Source: Dehalococcoidia bacterium
GTDB taxonomy: Bacteria > Chloroflexota > Dehalococcoidia > Lucifugimonadales > SHYT01
Direction: 5' to 3'
Length of the DNA: 64,000 bases
Assembly: GCA_009693055.1 (NCBI GenBank)
Contig: SHYA01000003.1
Span: 62,001 to 126,000 of the forward strand
Position 1 is the first letter of the stretch. Each line of letters begins with the position of its first letter. A model generated the notes under the pieces. The model searched no databases. It was not told the origin of the DNA and saw only the letters and a list, made by a program, of their open reading frames with translations. A program made the position numbers and the translations under genes. Shown here one piece after another: positions 41,302 to 49,896 of this stretch.

Positions 41302-44300
41302 ATGAGTAGCATCCACCCTCAGCGCGCCGCCCAACTCAAAGTCCTGCTCACGCAGCGGCTCGTGGTGCTGGACGGCGCCATGGGCACCTCCATCCAGGAG
41401 CGCCAGCTCACTGCCGCTGACTTCGGCGGGGCGCAGTACGAAGGGTGCAACGAGCACCTTGTCCTGACCCGCCCGGACATCATCGCGGACATCCACCGGC
41501 AGTTCCTGGAGGCGGGCGCGGACGTCATAGAGACCAATACGTTTGGCGCCGCGCCTATCGTGCTGGGCGAGTACGGCCTGGCCGGACGGGCCAGGGAGAT
41601 CAACCGCACCGCCGCCGAGATCGCCCGGCGCGCCGCCGACGAGTTCTCCACACCCGAGCAGCCGCGCTTTGTCGCCGGCGCCATGGGGCCGACGACCAAG
41701 ACCCTCTCCCTCACTAGCGGCGTCACTTTTGATGAGCTTGCGGAGGCCTATCAGGTCCAAGCGGAAGGCCTTTTGGAGGGCGGCGTCGACCTGCTCCTGT
41801 TAGAGACCACGCAGGACGCGCTCAATCTTAAGGCGGCGCTGATTGGGATTGACCGCGCGGTGGCGAGCACGGGGACGCTCGCACCCATCGCGGTGCAGGC
41901 GACGATTGAGGCCACAGGAACAACGCTGGGCGGCCAGGACATTGAGGCGTTCTACACCACGGTGGCGCAGCGGGACCTCCTCTGGATCGGCCTCAACTGC
42001 GCGACGGGCCCGGAGTTCATGACCGACCACCTCCGCACGCTGGCGGGCATCTCGCGCTTCCCCGTTGCGTGCGTGCCCAACGCCGGCCTGCCAGACGAGA
42101 ACGGCCGGTACCACCAGACCCCGGAGAAGATGCGCGACGCGCTGGGCCGGTTCGCTACCGAAGGGTGGCTGAACGTGGCGGGCGGCTGCTGCGGCACGGT
42201 GCCGCAGCACATCCGGCTCCTCGCGGAGGAGGCGCGCAAGCACTCCCCACGCCGAGCTTCGGCGCGCCAAGAGACCGTCGTCTCCGGCCTGGAGACGCTG
42301 GTCGTGGAACCCGACAACCGTCCCGTCCTCGTGGGGGAGCGGACAAACGTGCTGGGCAGCCGCCGCTTCAAGCGCCTCATCGACGAGAAGAAACTGGACG
42401 AGGCCGCCGAGGTAGGCCGCGAGCAGATCAAGTGGGGCGCGCAGGTGCTGGATGTCTGCCTGCAAGACCCCGACCGGAACGAACTGGAGGACGTGAAGGC
42501 GTTCCTGTTCGTGCTAACAAGGAAGGTCAAGGCGCCCATCATGCTGGACACCACCGACCCCACGGTGCTGGCCGAAGCGCTAAAGCTCACTCCCGGCAAG
42601 TGCATCATCAATTCCATCAACTTGGAGGACGGCGAGGCGCGCTTCCAGGCCGTTGTCCCCCTGGCGAAACAGTTCGGCGCCGCGCTCGTCGTCGGCTGCA
42701 TCGACGACGACAAGCAGCAGGCCCAGGCGGTTAGCCGCGAACGCAAGCTGGCCGTCGCCAAGCGCTCCTATACACTCCTCACGGAGAAGTATGGCGTCCC
42801 GCCCGAGGACATCATCGTTGACCCGCTGGTCTTCCCCGTCGGCACCGGCGACAAGAACTACGAGGGCGCGGGCGTGGAAACCATCGAGGGCGTGCGCCTC
42901 ATCAAGCAGGCTTTGCCGCGCTGCAAGACTATCCTCGGCATCTCCAACGTCTCCTTCGGCCTGCCCGCCTCGGGCCGCGAGGTCATCAACGCCGTCTTCC
43001 TGTACCACTGCGTGCAGGCCGGGCTGGACATGGCCATCGTCAACTCGGAACGCCTGGAGCGGTACGCCTCCATCCCGGAGGAGGAGCGGCGGCTGGCTGA
43101 CGACCTCATCTTCGGGCGAGGCGCCGACCCCGTGGCGGCCTTCACTGAGCACTTCCGGGCCAAGAAGGGGCCTACCCCGGCCCGCGATACCCAGACCATG
43201 ACGCTGGACCAGCGCCTCGCCAACTCCATTCTGGAAGGCTCCCGGGTGGGCCTGGCGAAAGACCTGGACGAGGCGCTCAAGACCCGCAAACCGCTGGCCA
43301 TCATCAACGGCCCGCTCATGGCCGGAATGGACGAGGTGGGCCGCCTCTTCAACGCCAACCAGATGATCGTGGCCGAGGTGCTCCAATCCGCGGAGGCGAT
43401 GAAGGCCGCCGTGGCGCACCTGGAGCCGCACATGGACAAGGCTGAGTCGGCATCGCGCGGCAAGATTATTCTTGCCACCGTGAAGGGCGACGTCCACGAC
43501 ATTGGCAAGAACCTTGTGGACATCATCCTGTCCAACAACGGCTACGTCGTCGTCAACCTGGGCATCAAGGTGCCGCCGCTGGAGCTCGTCGCGGCGTACG
43601 AGAAGCACCAGCCGGACTTCATCGGTTTGTCCGGCCTGCTGGTGAAATCGGCGCAGATGATGGTGGAGACCGCCCATGAGCTGCGGCGCGCAGGGATCCG
43701 CGTGCCGATGTTGGTCGGCGGCGCGGCGCTTACGAACAAGTTCACCCGCCTGCGCATCGCGCCTGAGTACGACGGCGTGGTGGCCTACGCTCGCGACGCC
43801 ATGGAGGGCCTGACCCTGGCCAATCGCCTCCACGACGGAGAGGAACGCGCCCGCCTTGCCGACGAGCTTGCCAAGGCCGCCCGCGCCATGCAGGCCGCGG
43901 AAGGCGCGCAACAGCCGGCCCCAAGGGTGGCGGCCGAGCGCCGCTCGCCCACGGTGCGCGCCGACCCGCCCATCCCCCTGCCGCCCGACCTGGAGCCCCA
44001 CGCGGTCCGGCGCTTCAGTCTGCGCGAGGTGTTCTCCGCCATTAACCCCGTCATGCTCTATACGCGGCACCTCGGCTTCCGGGGGCGCTTCGAGGAAGCG
44101 CTGGCCGCCGGCGAACCAAAAGCCGTTGAGCTGCGCGAAGCCGTCCGGCGGGTTGAGGACGAGATGGCCGCGCGCAGCGACATCCACGCCGATGCTGTCT
44201 ATCGCTTCTTCCGCGCCCGCTCCGACGGACGCCGGCTGGAGGTGCTGTCCCCGGATGGCGCGTGCGTGCTGGAACGGTTCTCCTTCGGGCGTCAGGCCCA

Positions 44301-44832
44301 AGGCGACGGCCTCTGTCTCAGCGACTACGTCGCGCCCAAAGACTCCGGCCGCGCCGACTACGTCGCCTTCTTCGTGACCACCGTGGGGCCGGGGGTCCGC
44401 AAGCTCGCCGACCGCCTGCGCGAGGAGGGCGAGTTCCTTCGCTCGCACATCCTCCAGGTGCTCGCCCTTGAGGGAGCGGAGGCCCTTGCCGAGTTGCTTC
44501 ACCAGAAGCTCCGCTCGGCGTGGGGTTTCCCTGACCGCCCCGACATCACCAAGCCGGAGCTGTTCCAGGCGCGCTACCAGGGCAAGCGCTACTCCTTCGG
44601 CTACCCATCCTGCCCGCGGTTGGAGGACCAGCAGCAGCTCTTCCGCCTGCTGGACGTGGAGCATCACATCGGTGTCAAGCTCACGGAGGGCTACATGATG
44701 GACCCGGAGAGCGCCGTGAGCGCGATGGTCGTGCACCACCCGGACGCCAAGTATTTTTCCCTCAGCGCGGCGGACACGGAATACCTGGAGCGTGAGGCGC
44801 GCGAGCAGGAGCAGAAGGCCGTTACGCCGTGA
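41302..44832 (+). CDS. metH: Cobalamin-dependent methionine synthase
   Basis: Transfers the methyl group of methyltetrahydrofolate to homocysteine through cobalamin. The 1176 residues include, in order, the Zn-homocysteine domain (VLDGAMGTSIQ; Cys pair in GGCCG near residue 295), the pterin-binding domain, the B12 cap and B12-binding domain with the axial His732 in DVHDIGKN, and the activation domain with FGYPSCPRLEDQ. The ATG at 41302 starts close to the family start; GTG 41263 would add 13 atypical residues. No cobalamin riboswitch could be seen in the short leader. It carries a long Pro/Arg linker (about residues 860-895) before the activation domain. Confidence 0.96.
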   Translation: MSSIHPQRAAQLKVLLTQRLVVLDGAMGTSIQERQLTAADFGGAQYEGCNEHLVLTRPDIIADIHRQFLEAGADVIETNTFGAAPIVLGEYGLAGRAREINRTAAEIARRAADEFSTPEQPRFVAGAMGPTTKTLSLTSGVTFDELAEAYQVQAEGLLEGGVDLLLLETTQDALNLKAALIGIDRAVASTGTLAPIAVQATIEATGTTLGGQDIEAFYTTVAQRDLLWIGLNCATGPEFMTDHLRTLAGISRFPVACVPNAGLPDENGRYHQTPEKMRDALGRFATEGWLNVAGGCCGTVPQHIRLLAEEARKHSPRRASARQETVVSGLETLVVEPDNRPVLVGERTNVLGSRRFKRLIDEKKLDEAAEVGREQIKWGAQVLDVCLQDPDRNELEDVKAFLFVLTRKVKAPIMLDTTDPTVLAEALKLTPGKCIINSINLEDGEARFQAVVPLAKQFGAALVVGCIDDDKQQAQAVSRERKLAVAKRSYTLLTEKYGVPPEDIIVDPLVFPVGTGDKNYEGAGVETIEGVRLIKQALPRCKTILGISNVSFGLPASGREVINAVFLYHCVQAGLDMAIVNSERLERYASIPEEERRLADDLIFGRGADPVAAFTEHFRAKKGPTPARDTQTMTLDQRLANSILEGSRVGLAKDLDEALKTRKPLAIINGPLMAGMDEVGRLFNANQMIVAEVLQSAEAMKAAVAHLEPHMDKAESASRGKIILATVKGDVHDIGKNLVDIILSNNGYVVVNLGIKVPPLELVAAYEKHQPDFIGLSGLLVKSAQMMVETAHELRRAGIRVPMLVGGAALTNKFTRLRIAPEYDGVVAYARDAMEGLTLANRLHDGEERARLADELAKAARAMQAAEGAQQPAPRVAAERRSPTVRADPPIPLPPDLEPHAVRRFSLREVFSAINPVMLYTRHLGFRGRFEEALAAGEPKAVELREAVRRVEDEMAARSDIHADAVYRFFRARSDGRRLEVLSPDGACVLERFSFGRQAQGDGLCLSDYVAPKDSGRADYVAFFVTTVGPGVRKLADRLREEGEFLRSHILQVLALEGAEALAELLHQKLRSAWGFPDRPDITKPELFQARYQGKRYSFGYPSCPRLEDQQQLFRLLDVEHHIGVKLTEGYMMDPESAVSAMVVHHPDAKYFSLSAADTEYLEREAREQEQKAVTP

Positions 44833-44889
44833 GTCCCGCCTCCTTCAAGGCGGGCGTTGCTCTGGTAAGGTGTTTCAGCGAGACGGCGC

Positions 44890-45465
44890 CTAGCGCTTTG
44901 GCGCCTTGAAGCATGGTGCCACGTGGTCGTTCACCATGCCCACGGCCTGCATGAACGCGTAGCAGATGGTCGGCCCCACAAAGCGAAACCCGCGCCTGCG
45001 CAGGTCACGGGACATCGCCTCCGACTCGGCGGTCAGCGCCGGGATATCGGCCAGCGTGCGCAAGCCCCCGCGGCGCAGCGTTTTGTGCCCCGTGAACTGC
45101 CACAGGTAGCGGTCCAGACTGCCCTGTTGCCGCTGGACCTCCAGCACGCACCGCGTGTTCGTGATGGCCGCGTCTATCTTCAGCCGGTTCCGCACAATGC
45201 CCGGGTCGGCCAGCAAGCGGCGCCGGTCTGCCTCGCCGTACGCGGCGACTACAGCGGGGTCAAAACCGTCAAACGCGCGGCGGTAGTGCTCCCGCTTCCT
45301 CAGAACGGTCTGCCAGGAGAGGCCCGCCTGCGCACCCTCCAGCACCAGCATCTCGTACAGCCGTCGGTCGTCGTGGACGGGAACGCCCCACTCTTCGTCG
45401 TGGTAGCGCATCATAAGCGGGTCGTCCGGACCGCCAAAACAGCGGAAGGGCTCACGCCTTGTCAT
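44890..45465 (-). CDS. tag: DNA-3-methyladenine glycosylase I
   Basis: Removes 3-methyladenine from alkylated DNA. In 191 residues the zinc-snap ligands Cys9, His22, His181 and Cys185 are at the same spacings as Cys4, His17, His175 and Cys179 in E. coli Tag. RCFGGPDDPLMMRYHDEEWG and EGAQAGLSWQTVLRKR are family signatures. It is a single minus-strand gene next to tRNA-Gln. Confidence 0.96.
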   Translation of the reverse strand: MTRREPFRCFGGPDDPLMMRYHDEEWGVPVHDDRRLYEMLVLEGAQAGLSWQTVLRKREHYRRAFDGFDPAVVAAYGEADRRRLLADPGIVRNRLKIDAAITNTRCVLEVQRQQGSLDRYLWQFTGHKTLRRGGLRTLADIPALTAESEAMSRDLRRRGFRFVGPTICYAFMQAVGMVNDHVAPCFKAPKR

Positions 45466-45515
45466 GACCGCACCATTCGTTACGCCAAGGGAACCACAAG
45501 GATGATTGAGACGAT

Positions 45516-45589
45516 TGGCTGGGGAACGTGGATTCGAACCACGACTAACAGATCCAGAGTCTGCCGTCCTACCGTTAGACGATTCCCCA
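45516..45589 (-). tRNA. tRNA-Gln (anticodon CTG)
   Basis: On the minus strand: acceptor TGGGGAA/TTCCCCA with discriminator G, D arm TCGTCTAACGGTAGGACGGC, anticodon stem CAGA/TCTG with loop CTCTGGA read as CTG, T arm CGTGG-TTCGAAT-CCACG, and encoded CCA (45518-45516). Confidence 0.94.
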
Positions 45590-45773
45590 ACGAGGTGCTT
45601 CTTATTTTAGCATCAGCGCTGGACGCAAGCAACCGCAAGAGCAAACCGCGAGTCCGCACGCATCCCGTATTGGCGCGGCCCGAGCCGTTCCATCACCTTG
45701 ACGGAATCCGTACGGGCTGCTAACCTGTTGCCGTTGTGGACCGGACGTATTCACCCCCAAGGAGCGCCGCCGC

Positions 45774-46967
45774 ATGACCACCTCCATCGGCATTGAACTC
45801 AATCCTCCGGCTCGCCTGCTCATGGGAGCGGGGCCGGCCAACGTCTCGCCTCGCGTTCTTCGCGCCATGACCGCCCCACTGCTTGGGTACCTGGACCCGG
45901 ACTTCGTCAAGATCATGGATGACGTCGCCGTGATGTTGCGGCAGGTGTTCGGCACGAAGGAGGGCTTCACCTTCCCGGTATCAGGCACCGGGTCGGCGGG
46001 CATGGAGGCCGGGCTCGCGAACCTGCTGGAGCCCGGCGATACCGCCGTGGTGCTTGAGGGCGGTTTTTTTGGCGAGCGGCTCGCTGAGATTGCAGGCCGC
46101 CTGGGCGCCACCGTGATTTCGGTCAAGGGGCAGTGGGGCGCGCCCGCTGACCTGGACCAGGTCCGCAAGGCGGTGAAGGCGCAACCAAAGGTCAAGCTCA
46201 TCGCCGCCGTGCACGCCGAGACCTCCACCGGCGTGCTCCAACCCCTCAAGGAGCTGGGACAGCTCGCCCGCGAGCACGACGCCCTCCTGCTCGTGGACAC
46301 CGTCACGTCGCTGGGCGCGAACCATGTTGACGTGGACGCGGTGGGCATAGACTACACGTTCAGCGCCACCCAGAAGTGCATCGGAGCGCCGCCCGGCCTC
46401 GCGCCGTGCGCGCTGAGCCCGCGCGCCATGGAAGCCATCGCCAAACGCACGACCAAACCGTACACCTGGTACCTGGACATCGGCCTGCTCCGCAGGTACT
46501 GGGAAGGCGGCCAGCGCGTGTACCACCATACGGCGCCAATGAGCATGGTGTACGCCCTGCACGAGGCGCTCCGCATGGCGTTTGAAGAGGGGCTGGAGAA
46601 CCGCTATGCGCGACACCGGCGCAACGGCCGCGCCCTCCGCACAGGCTTGGAAGCGCTGGGCTTGAAGCTGTTGGTCCCCGAAAGCTCCTGCTTGTACCAA
46701 ATCACTGCGGTGCACATCCCGGCGGGGATCGACGACATGGCCTTCCGGACCGCGCTACTCCGCCAGTACAACGTGGAGATCGGTGGCGGGCTAGGGCAGT
46801 TCCGCGGCAAGGTCTGGCGCATCGGCCTCATGGGCGAGTCAAGCACCGCCGCCAACGCACTGTACCTGTTGAGCGCGTTCGAGGCGCTCCTGCCGCGCCA
46901 CGGCTTCGAGGCGCCGGCGGGTGCTGGCGTGGCCGCCGCGAGCCGGGCCCTGGCCGCCGAAAAGTAG
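45774..46967 (+). CDS. Class V aminotransferase, alanine-glyoxylate / serine-pyruvate type
   Basis: PLP enzyme of the AGXT/PucG group that transaminates glyoxylate or pyruvate with alanine or serine. The 397 residues show MGAGPANVSPRVLRAM, GTGSAGMEAGLANLLEPGD, DTVTSLGANHVDVD and the PLP Lys201 in SATQKCIGAPPG. The ATG is preceded by CAAGGAGCG. It stands alone between tRNA-Gln and the hemW group; substrate assignment is by family only. Confidence 0.9.
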   Translation: MTTSIGIELNPPARLLMGAGPANVSPRVLRAMTAPLLGYLDPDFVKIMDDVAVMLRQVFGTKEGFTFPVSGTGSAGMEAGLANLLEPGDTAVVLEGGFFGERLAEIAGRLGATVISVKGQWGAPADLDQVRKAVKAQPKVKLIAAVHAETSTGVLQPLKELGQLAREHDALLLVDTVTSLGANHVDVDAVGIDYTFSATQKCIGAPPGLAPCALSPRAMEAIAKRTTKPYTWYLDIGLLRRYWEGGQRVYHHTAPMSMVYALHEALRMAFEEGLENRYARHRRNGRALRTGLEALGLKLLVPESSCLYQITAVHIPAGIDDMAFRTALLRQYNVEIGGGLGQFRGKVWRIGLMGESSTAANALYLLSAFEALLPRHGFEAPAGAGVAAASRALAAEK

Positions 46968-47045
46968 CAGCCATTCCCGCCACTGGTAACAGTGCTGCGC
47001 TCTGACCGAAAGCCCCCCTCTTTTTCGCGAGGCTGCGCCCTTGGC

Positions 47046-47435
47046 TCAACCGGTCAGCCGCGTCCTCCGGCGGTCCAGCAACCGCTTCCACCACGGGCGC
47101 GCCACCACGTGTGCATGCTCTACCCCTTGCGGCAAGAGAAACAAGTGGTATGCCCCGCGCGGCGGCACTGTTTCCATGCGCGCCCAGCCCCGCTCCTGCA
47201 TCTTGCGCAGGAGGTACACGATGCGATTCCGCTTTCGCGTCGCGTAGATGTTCGTCTCCATGTCAGGCGGCGCAAGCAGCCCAGCCTCAAAGGCGAGGTC
47301 ACGCTCCTCAATCCCCTCTTGGGGGATGTTCGGCCGCAGCGAGTCCGCGTGCGCCCGGACAAGCGCCAGCAGCAGGTCTTCCAGCGCCGCCTGCTCTTGG
47401 GAGATACGCCTGTTGTCCTCTTTCTTTCCCGGCAT
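47046..47435 (-). CDS. Hypothetical protein in the ychF-hemW unit
   Basis: Not recognised. The 129 residues begin with a hydrophilic, helical stretch, contain ARKRNRIVYLLRKMQERGW in the middle and end with a basic segment KRLLDRRRTRLTG. The middle suggests a winged-helix-like fold, but this is only an impression. The ATG at 47435 follows the hemW stop by a single base (TGACATG), so it is translated with hemW. Its codon use resembles its neighbours. Confidence 0.7.
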   Translation of the reverse strand: MPGKKEDNRRISQEQAALEDLLLALVRAHADSLRPNIPQEGIEERDLAFEAGLLAPPDMETNIYATRKRNRIVYLLRKMQERGWARMETVPPRGAYHLFLLPQGVEHAHVVARPWWKRLLDRRRTRLTG

Positions 47436-47436
47436 G

Positions 47437-48711
47437 TCACTTCTTCCCGAATCGGACCGTCAGCAACCGGCGGAAAACCTCGTTAGAAAGAAGTCTTCCG
47501 CGCGCCGTCAGCACCACCTGTCCATCGCCACCGCCAGGCGTTATGTTCACAAGCCCGGCGGCCCGCATCTCCTCGAAAACGCCGCCAAAGCAGCCCATAA
47601 AGCCCTTCCCAAACCGCTCCGCAAACGGGGCGTCGCGCAGTCCATCGTCCAGCCGCAGCACCAGCATGGCGGTCTCCGCCATCTCGAGCGGAACGTCAAT
47701 CGCCTCAACGTCAGCCACCGTGGGAATGCGCGCAAGCGTCTCCCGGCTCACCCCGTCCCAGGCTGCGAGCTGCGGCTGCCCGCCTGCATTGGCAAGGCGC
47801 TCTAGGTACGCGTGCGGCGACAGCAGCGTGGCGAAACGGAAGCCACCAAGATACGAGTGCGCGCCCGGCCCCACGCCCAGGTACTCCTCGTTCCGCCAGT
47901 AGATGAGGTTGTGAGAGCACTCCTTGCCACGCAACGCCCAGTTGGAGATCTCGTAGTGGCGGTAGCCGGCCTCGCCCATCACCGCTTCCGCCAGCTCGTA
48001 CTGCTCGGCGGCAAGGTCGGCGTCAGGCTCCGGCAGCTCCCCTTTTCGCACCGACTTGTGGAGCGGCGTCCCCTGCTCTACGGTCAGGCAGTACGCGGAA
48101 AGGTGGTCCGGCCTCAACTCCACCACCCGCTCGAGCGTCGCGCGCCACTGGTCCATCGTCTGCAACGGCAGTCCGTACATCAGGTCAAGGTTGAGATTAG
48201 CGAACCCGGCGGCACGGGCGTTGCGGAACGCCTCCACGGCGCGCTCGGCGCTATGCCTCCGGGTGAGCACCCTGAGCAGGCCCGCGTCCAGCGTCTGTAC
48301 GCCCATGCTCAGCCGGTTTATCCCGGCGGCCCGAAACCCGGCCAGCCGCTCAACGGAGGCGTCCTCCGGGTTCACTTCCGCGCTCACTTCCGCGTCCTCG
48401 CCCAAGCGAAACGCGGTCCGCACTCCATCCAACACCGCGCTGATTTGCTCCGGAGTCAGCAGCGAGGGTGTGCCGCCCCCGAAGAAAACGCTCCGCACCG
48501 GCACAGCGCCAAGCGCCTCGCCCCACAGGCGGAGTTCCCTGCAAAGCGCCGGCACAAAGTCCTGCACCAGGTGGTTCAGCCCAGCATAGGTGTTGAAGTC
48601 GCAGTAGGCGCACTTGGTCTGGCAGAACGGGATGTGCAAGTACAGTCCGATGCCCTTTGTAGCCCGCTCCCGTGCCCGCCGGACCGCTTGCTCTTGTCTT
48701 GCAACGGCCAT
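47437..48711 (-). CDS. hemW: HemW-type radical SAM protein (heme chaperone family)
   Basis: Radical SAM protein related to oxygen-independent coproporphyrinogen III oxidase. The cluster motif is Cys30-x3-Cys34-x2-Cys37 (PFCQTKCAYCDF) with Phe after the third Cys instead of the extra Cys of HemN, pointing to HemW, which delivers heme rather than making it. GGGTPSLL and INRLSMGVQTLD are further signatures, and the C-terminal HemN domain is present. At 424 residues it is slightly longer than E. coli HemW. It is the middle gene of a ychF-hemW-hypothetical unit. Confidence 0.92.
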   Translation of the reverse strand: MAVARQEQAVRRARERATKGIGLYLHIPFCQTKCAYCDFNTYAGLNHLVQDFVPALCRELRLWGEALGAVPVRSVFFGGGTPSLLTPEQISAVLDGVRTAFRLGEDAEVSAEVNPEDASVERLAGFRAAGINRLSMGVQTLDAGLLRVLTRRHSAERAVEAFRNARAAGFANLNLDLMYGLPLQTMDQWRATLERVVELRPDHLSAYCLTVEQGTPLHKSVRKGELPEPDADLAAEQYELAEAVMGEAGYRHYEISNWALRGKECSHNLIYWRNEEYLGVGPGAHSYLGGFRFATLLSPHAYLERLANAGGQPQLAAWDGVSRETLARIPTVADVEAIDVPLEMAETAMLVLRLDDGLRDAPFAERFGKGFMGCFGGVFEEMRAAGLVNITPGGGDGQVVLTARGRLLSNEVFRRLLTVRFGKK

Positions 48712-48724
48712 ACCAGCCCCCGCC

Positions 48725-49807
48725 TTACACGTTGAACAGGTAGTTGATCACGTCTGCGTCTTGGACGGTGTACCCCTTACCCTCCAGACGGAGCAGGCCG
48801 CGCTTGCGGACCTCACCAAAGCCGCCACAAGCAAGGAGGTCCTTCAAGGCAACCACCTCCGCGCGGATGAACCCCCGTTGTATGTCCGAGTGGACTTTGC
48901 CCGCGGCTTTGACGGCGGGCGTTCCTCGCTCCACCGGCCAGGCGCGCGTCTCGTCCTCTCCCGCAGTGAAGAACGTCACCAGATCCAGCATGTCGTACGC
49001 CGCCGTCATCACCAGGTCCCTGGCGTTCTCAGGAACGCCCAGGCTGGCGCGGAATTCCGTGCGCTCCTCCGGCGCCATGGCAAGCAGCTCCTCCTCAAGT
49101 TTGGCGCAGATGACGACAGCCCGTTCACGTTCGTGCTGCGCGAGCCCGGCAGGCCCCAGAAGCCCGTCGCCCCCGAGCCGCTTGTCATCCACATTGAACA
49201 CCACCAAGACCGGCTTAGCAGTCAAGAACTGAAAGTCTCGCAAGGTCTGCCGCTCCTCATCAGACAGCGTCTGCCGCCGGACGGGAACCGCACGCTCCAG
49301 GTCGTCCTTCACGCGTTCAAAAAACGCCTTCTCCTGGAGCAGTTTCGCCCTCTCACCGGGTTTGGCCCCCTTTAGAGCATCGTCTACTCGCTTCACCCTG
49401 CGCTCCAGGATAGCCAGGTCGGCGAACACCATCTCCGCGTCCATCTCCTCCACCGCCTGCAGCGGGGCGCGCGCCTTCTCGGAAGCGGTGTCATCAAAGG
49501 CGCGCACAACGTGCACCAACGCATCCGCGCGCTGGAGCATGCTCAGCAATTCCCCTGTAATTCCGGCTCCCTTGGCTGCACCTTCCCCCGGCGGTGGAAA
49601 GTCCACCAGCCGGATCTCAGCGGTGACGACGGGACACCCGGGGAACAGCCCGGCCAGCGTAGTGAGCCGTGGGTCCGGCACCTTGACTACGCCCACCTGG
49701 GCCTTGCCCCACCGGGAACCGCCCGTGGCTACGCCGGCCGCCTCCGTCACGACTCGGAACAGCGTGCTCTTGCCGGCGCCGGGGAACCCTACAAGCGCAA
49801 GCTCCAC
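48725..49807 (-). CDS. ychF: YchF/Obg-family ATPase
   Basis: Translation-factor-class P-loop NTPase that in characterised members prefers ATP. The P-loop is GFPGAGKST (8-16), switch II is VDFPPPGEGAAKG, and NVDDKRLGGDG occupies the base-specificity site where classical GTPases have NKxD. A helical insertion (about 120-190) and a C-terminal TGS domain (ending GKGYTVQDADVINYLFNV) complete 360 residues. It starts the hemW unit. Confidence 0.9.
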   Translation of the reverse strand: MELALVGFPGAGKSTLFRVVTEAAGVATGGSRWGKAQVGVVKVPDPRLTTLAGLFPGCPVVTAEIRLVDFPPPGEGAAKGAGITGELLSMLQRADALVHVVRAFDDTASEKARAPLQAVEEMDAEMVFADLAILERRVKRVDDALKGAKPGERAKLLQEKAFFERVKDDLERAVPVRRQTLSDEERQTLRDFQFLTAKPVLVVFNVDDKRLGGDGLLGPAGLAQHERERAVVICAKLEEELLAMAPEERTEFRASLGVPENARDLVMTAAYDMLDLVTFFTAGEDETRAWPVERGTPAVKAAGKVHSDIQRGFIRAEVVALKDLLACGGFGEVRKRGLLRLEGKGYTVQDADVINYLFNV

Positions 49808-49896
49808 GTCTTACTCCACTCCAGTTCCTGAGGATAGCGTACCAGGCGCGGCTTCAGGCTGCTATGGATGCCAGAGACCGAGACCGCCGTGGCGCG

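Noticed and set aside
42580-44739. 719-codon open frame on the minus strand
   Set aside because: Shadow of metH; no family-like motif, while the plus strand encodes all MetH domains.
44835-44854. Terminator after metH
   Set aside because: A CCCGCC/GGCGGG hairpin exists 3 bases after the stop but is short and lacks a U-tract, so it was not listed as a feature.
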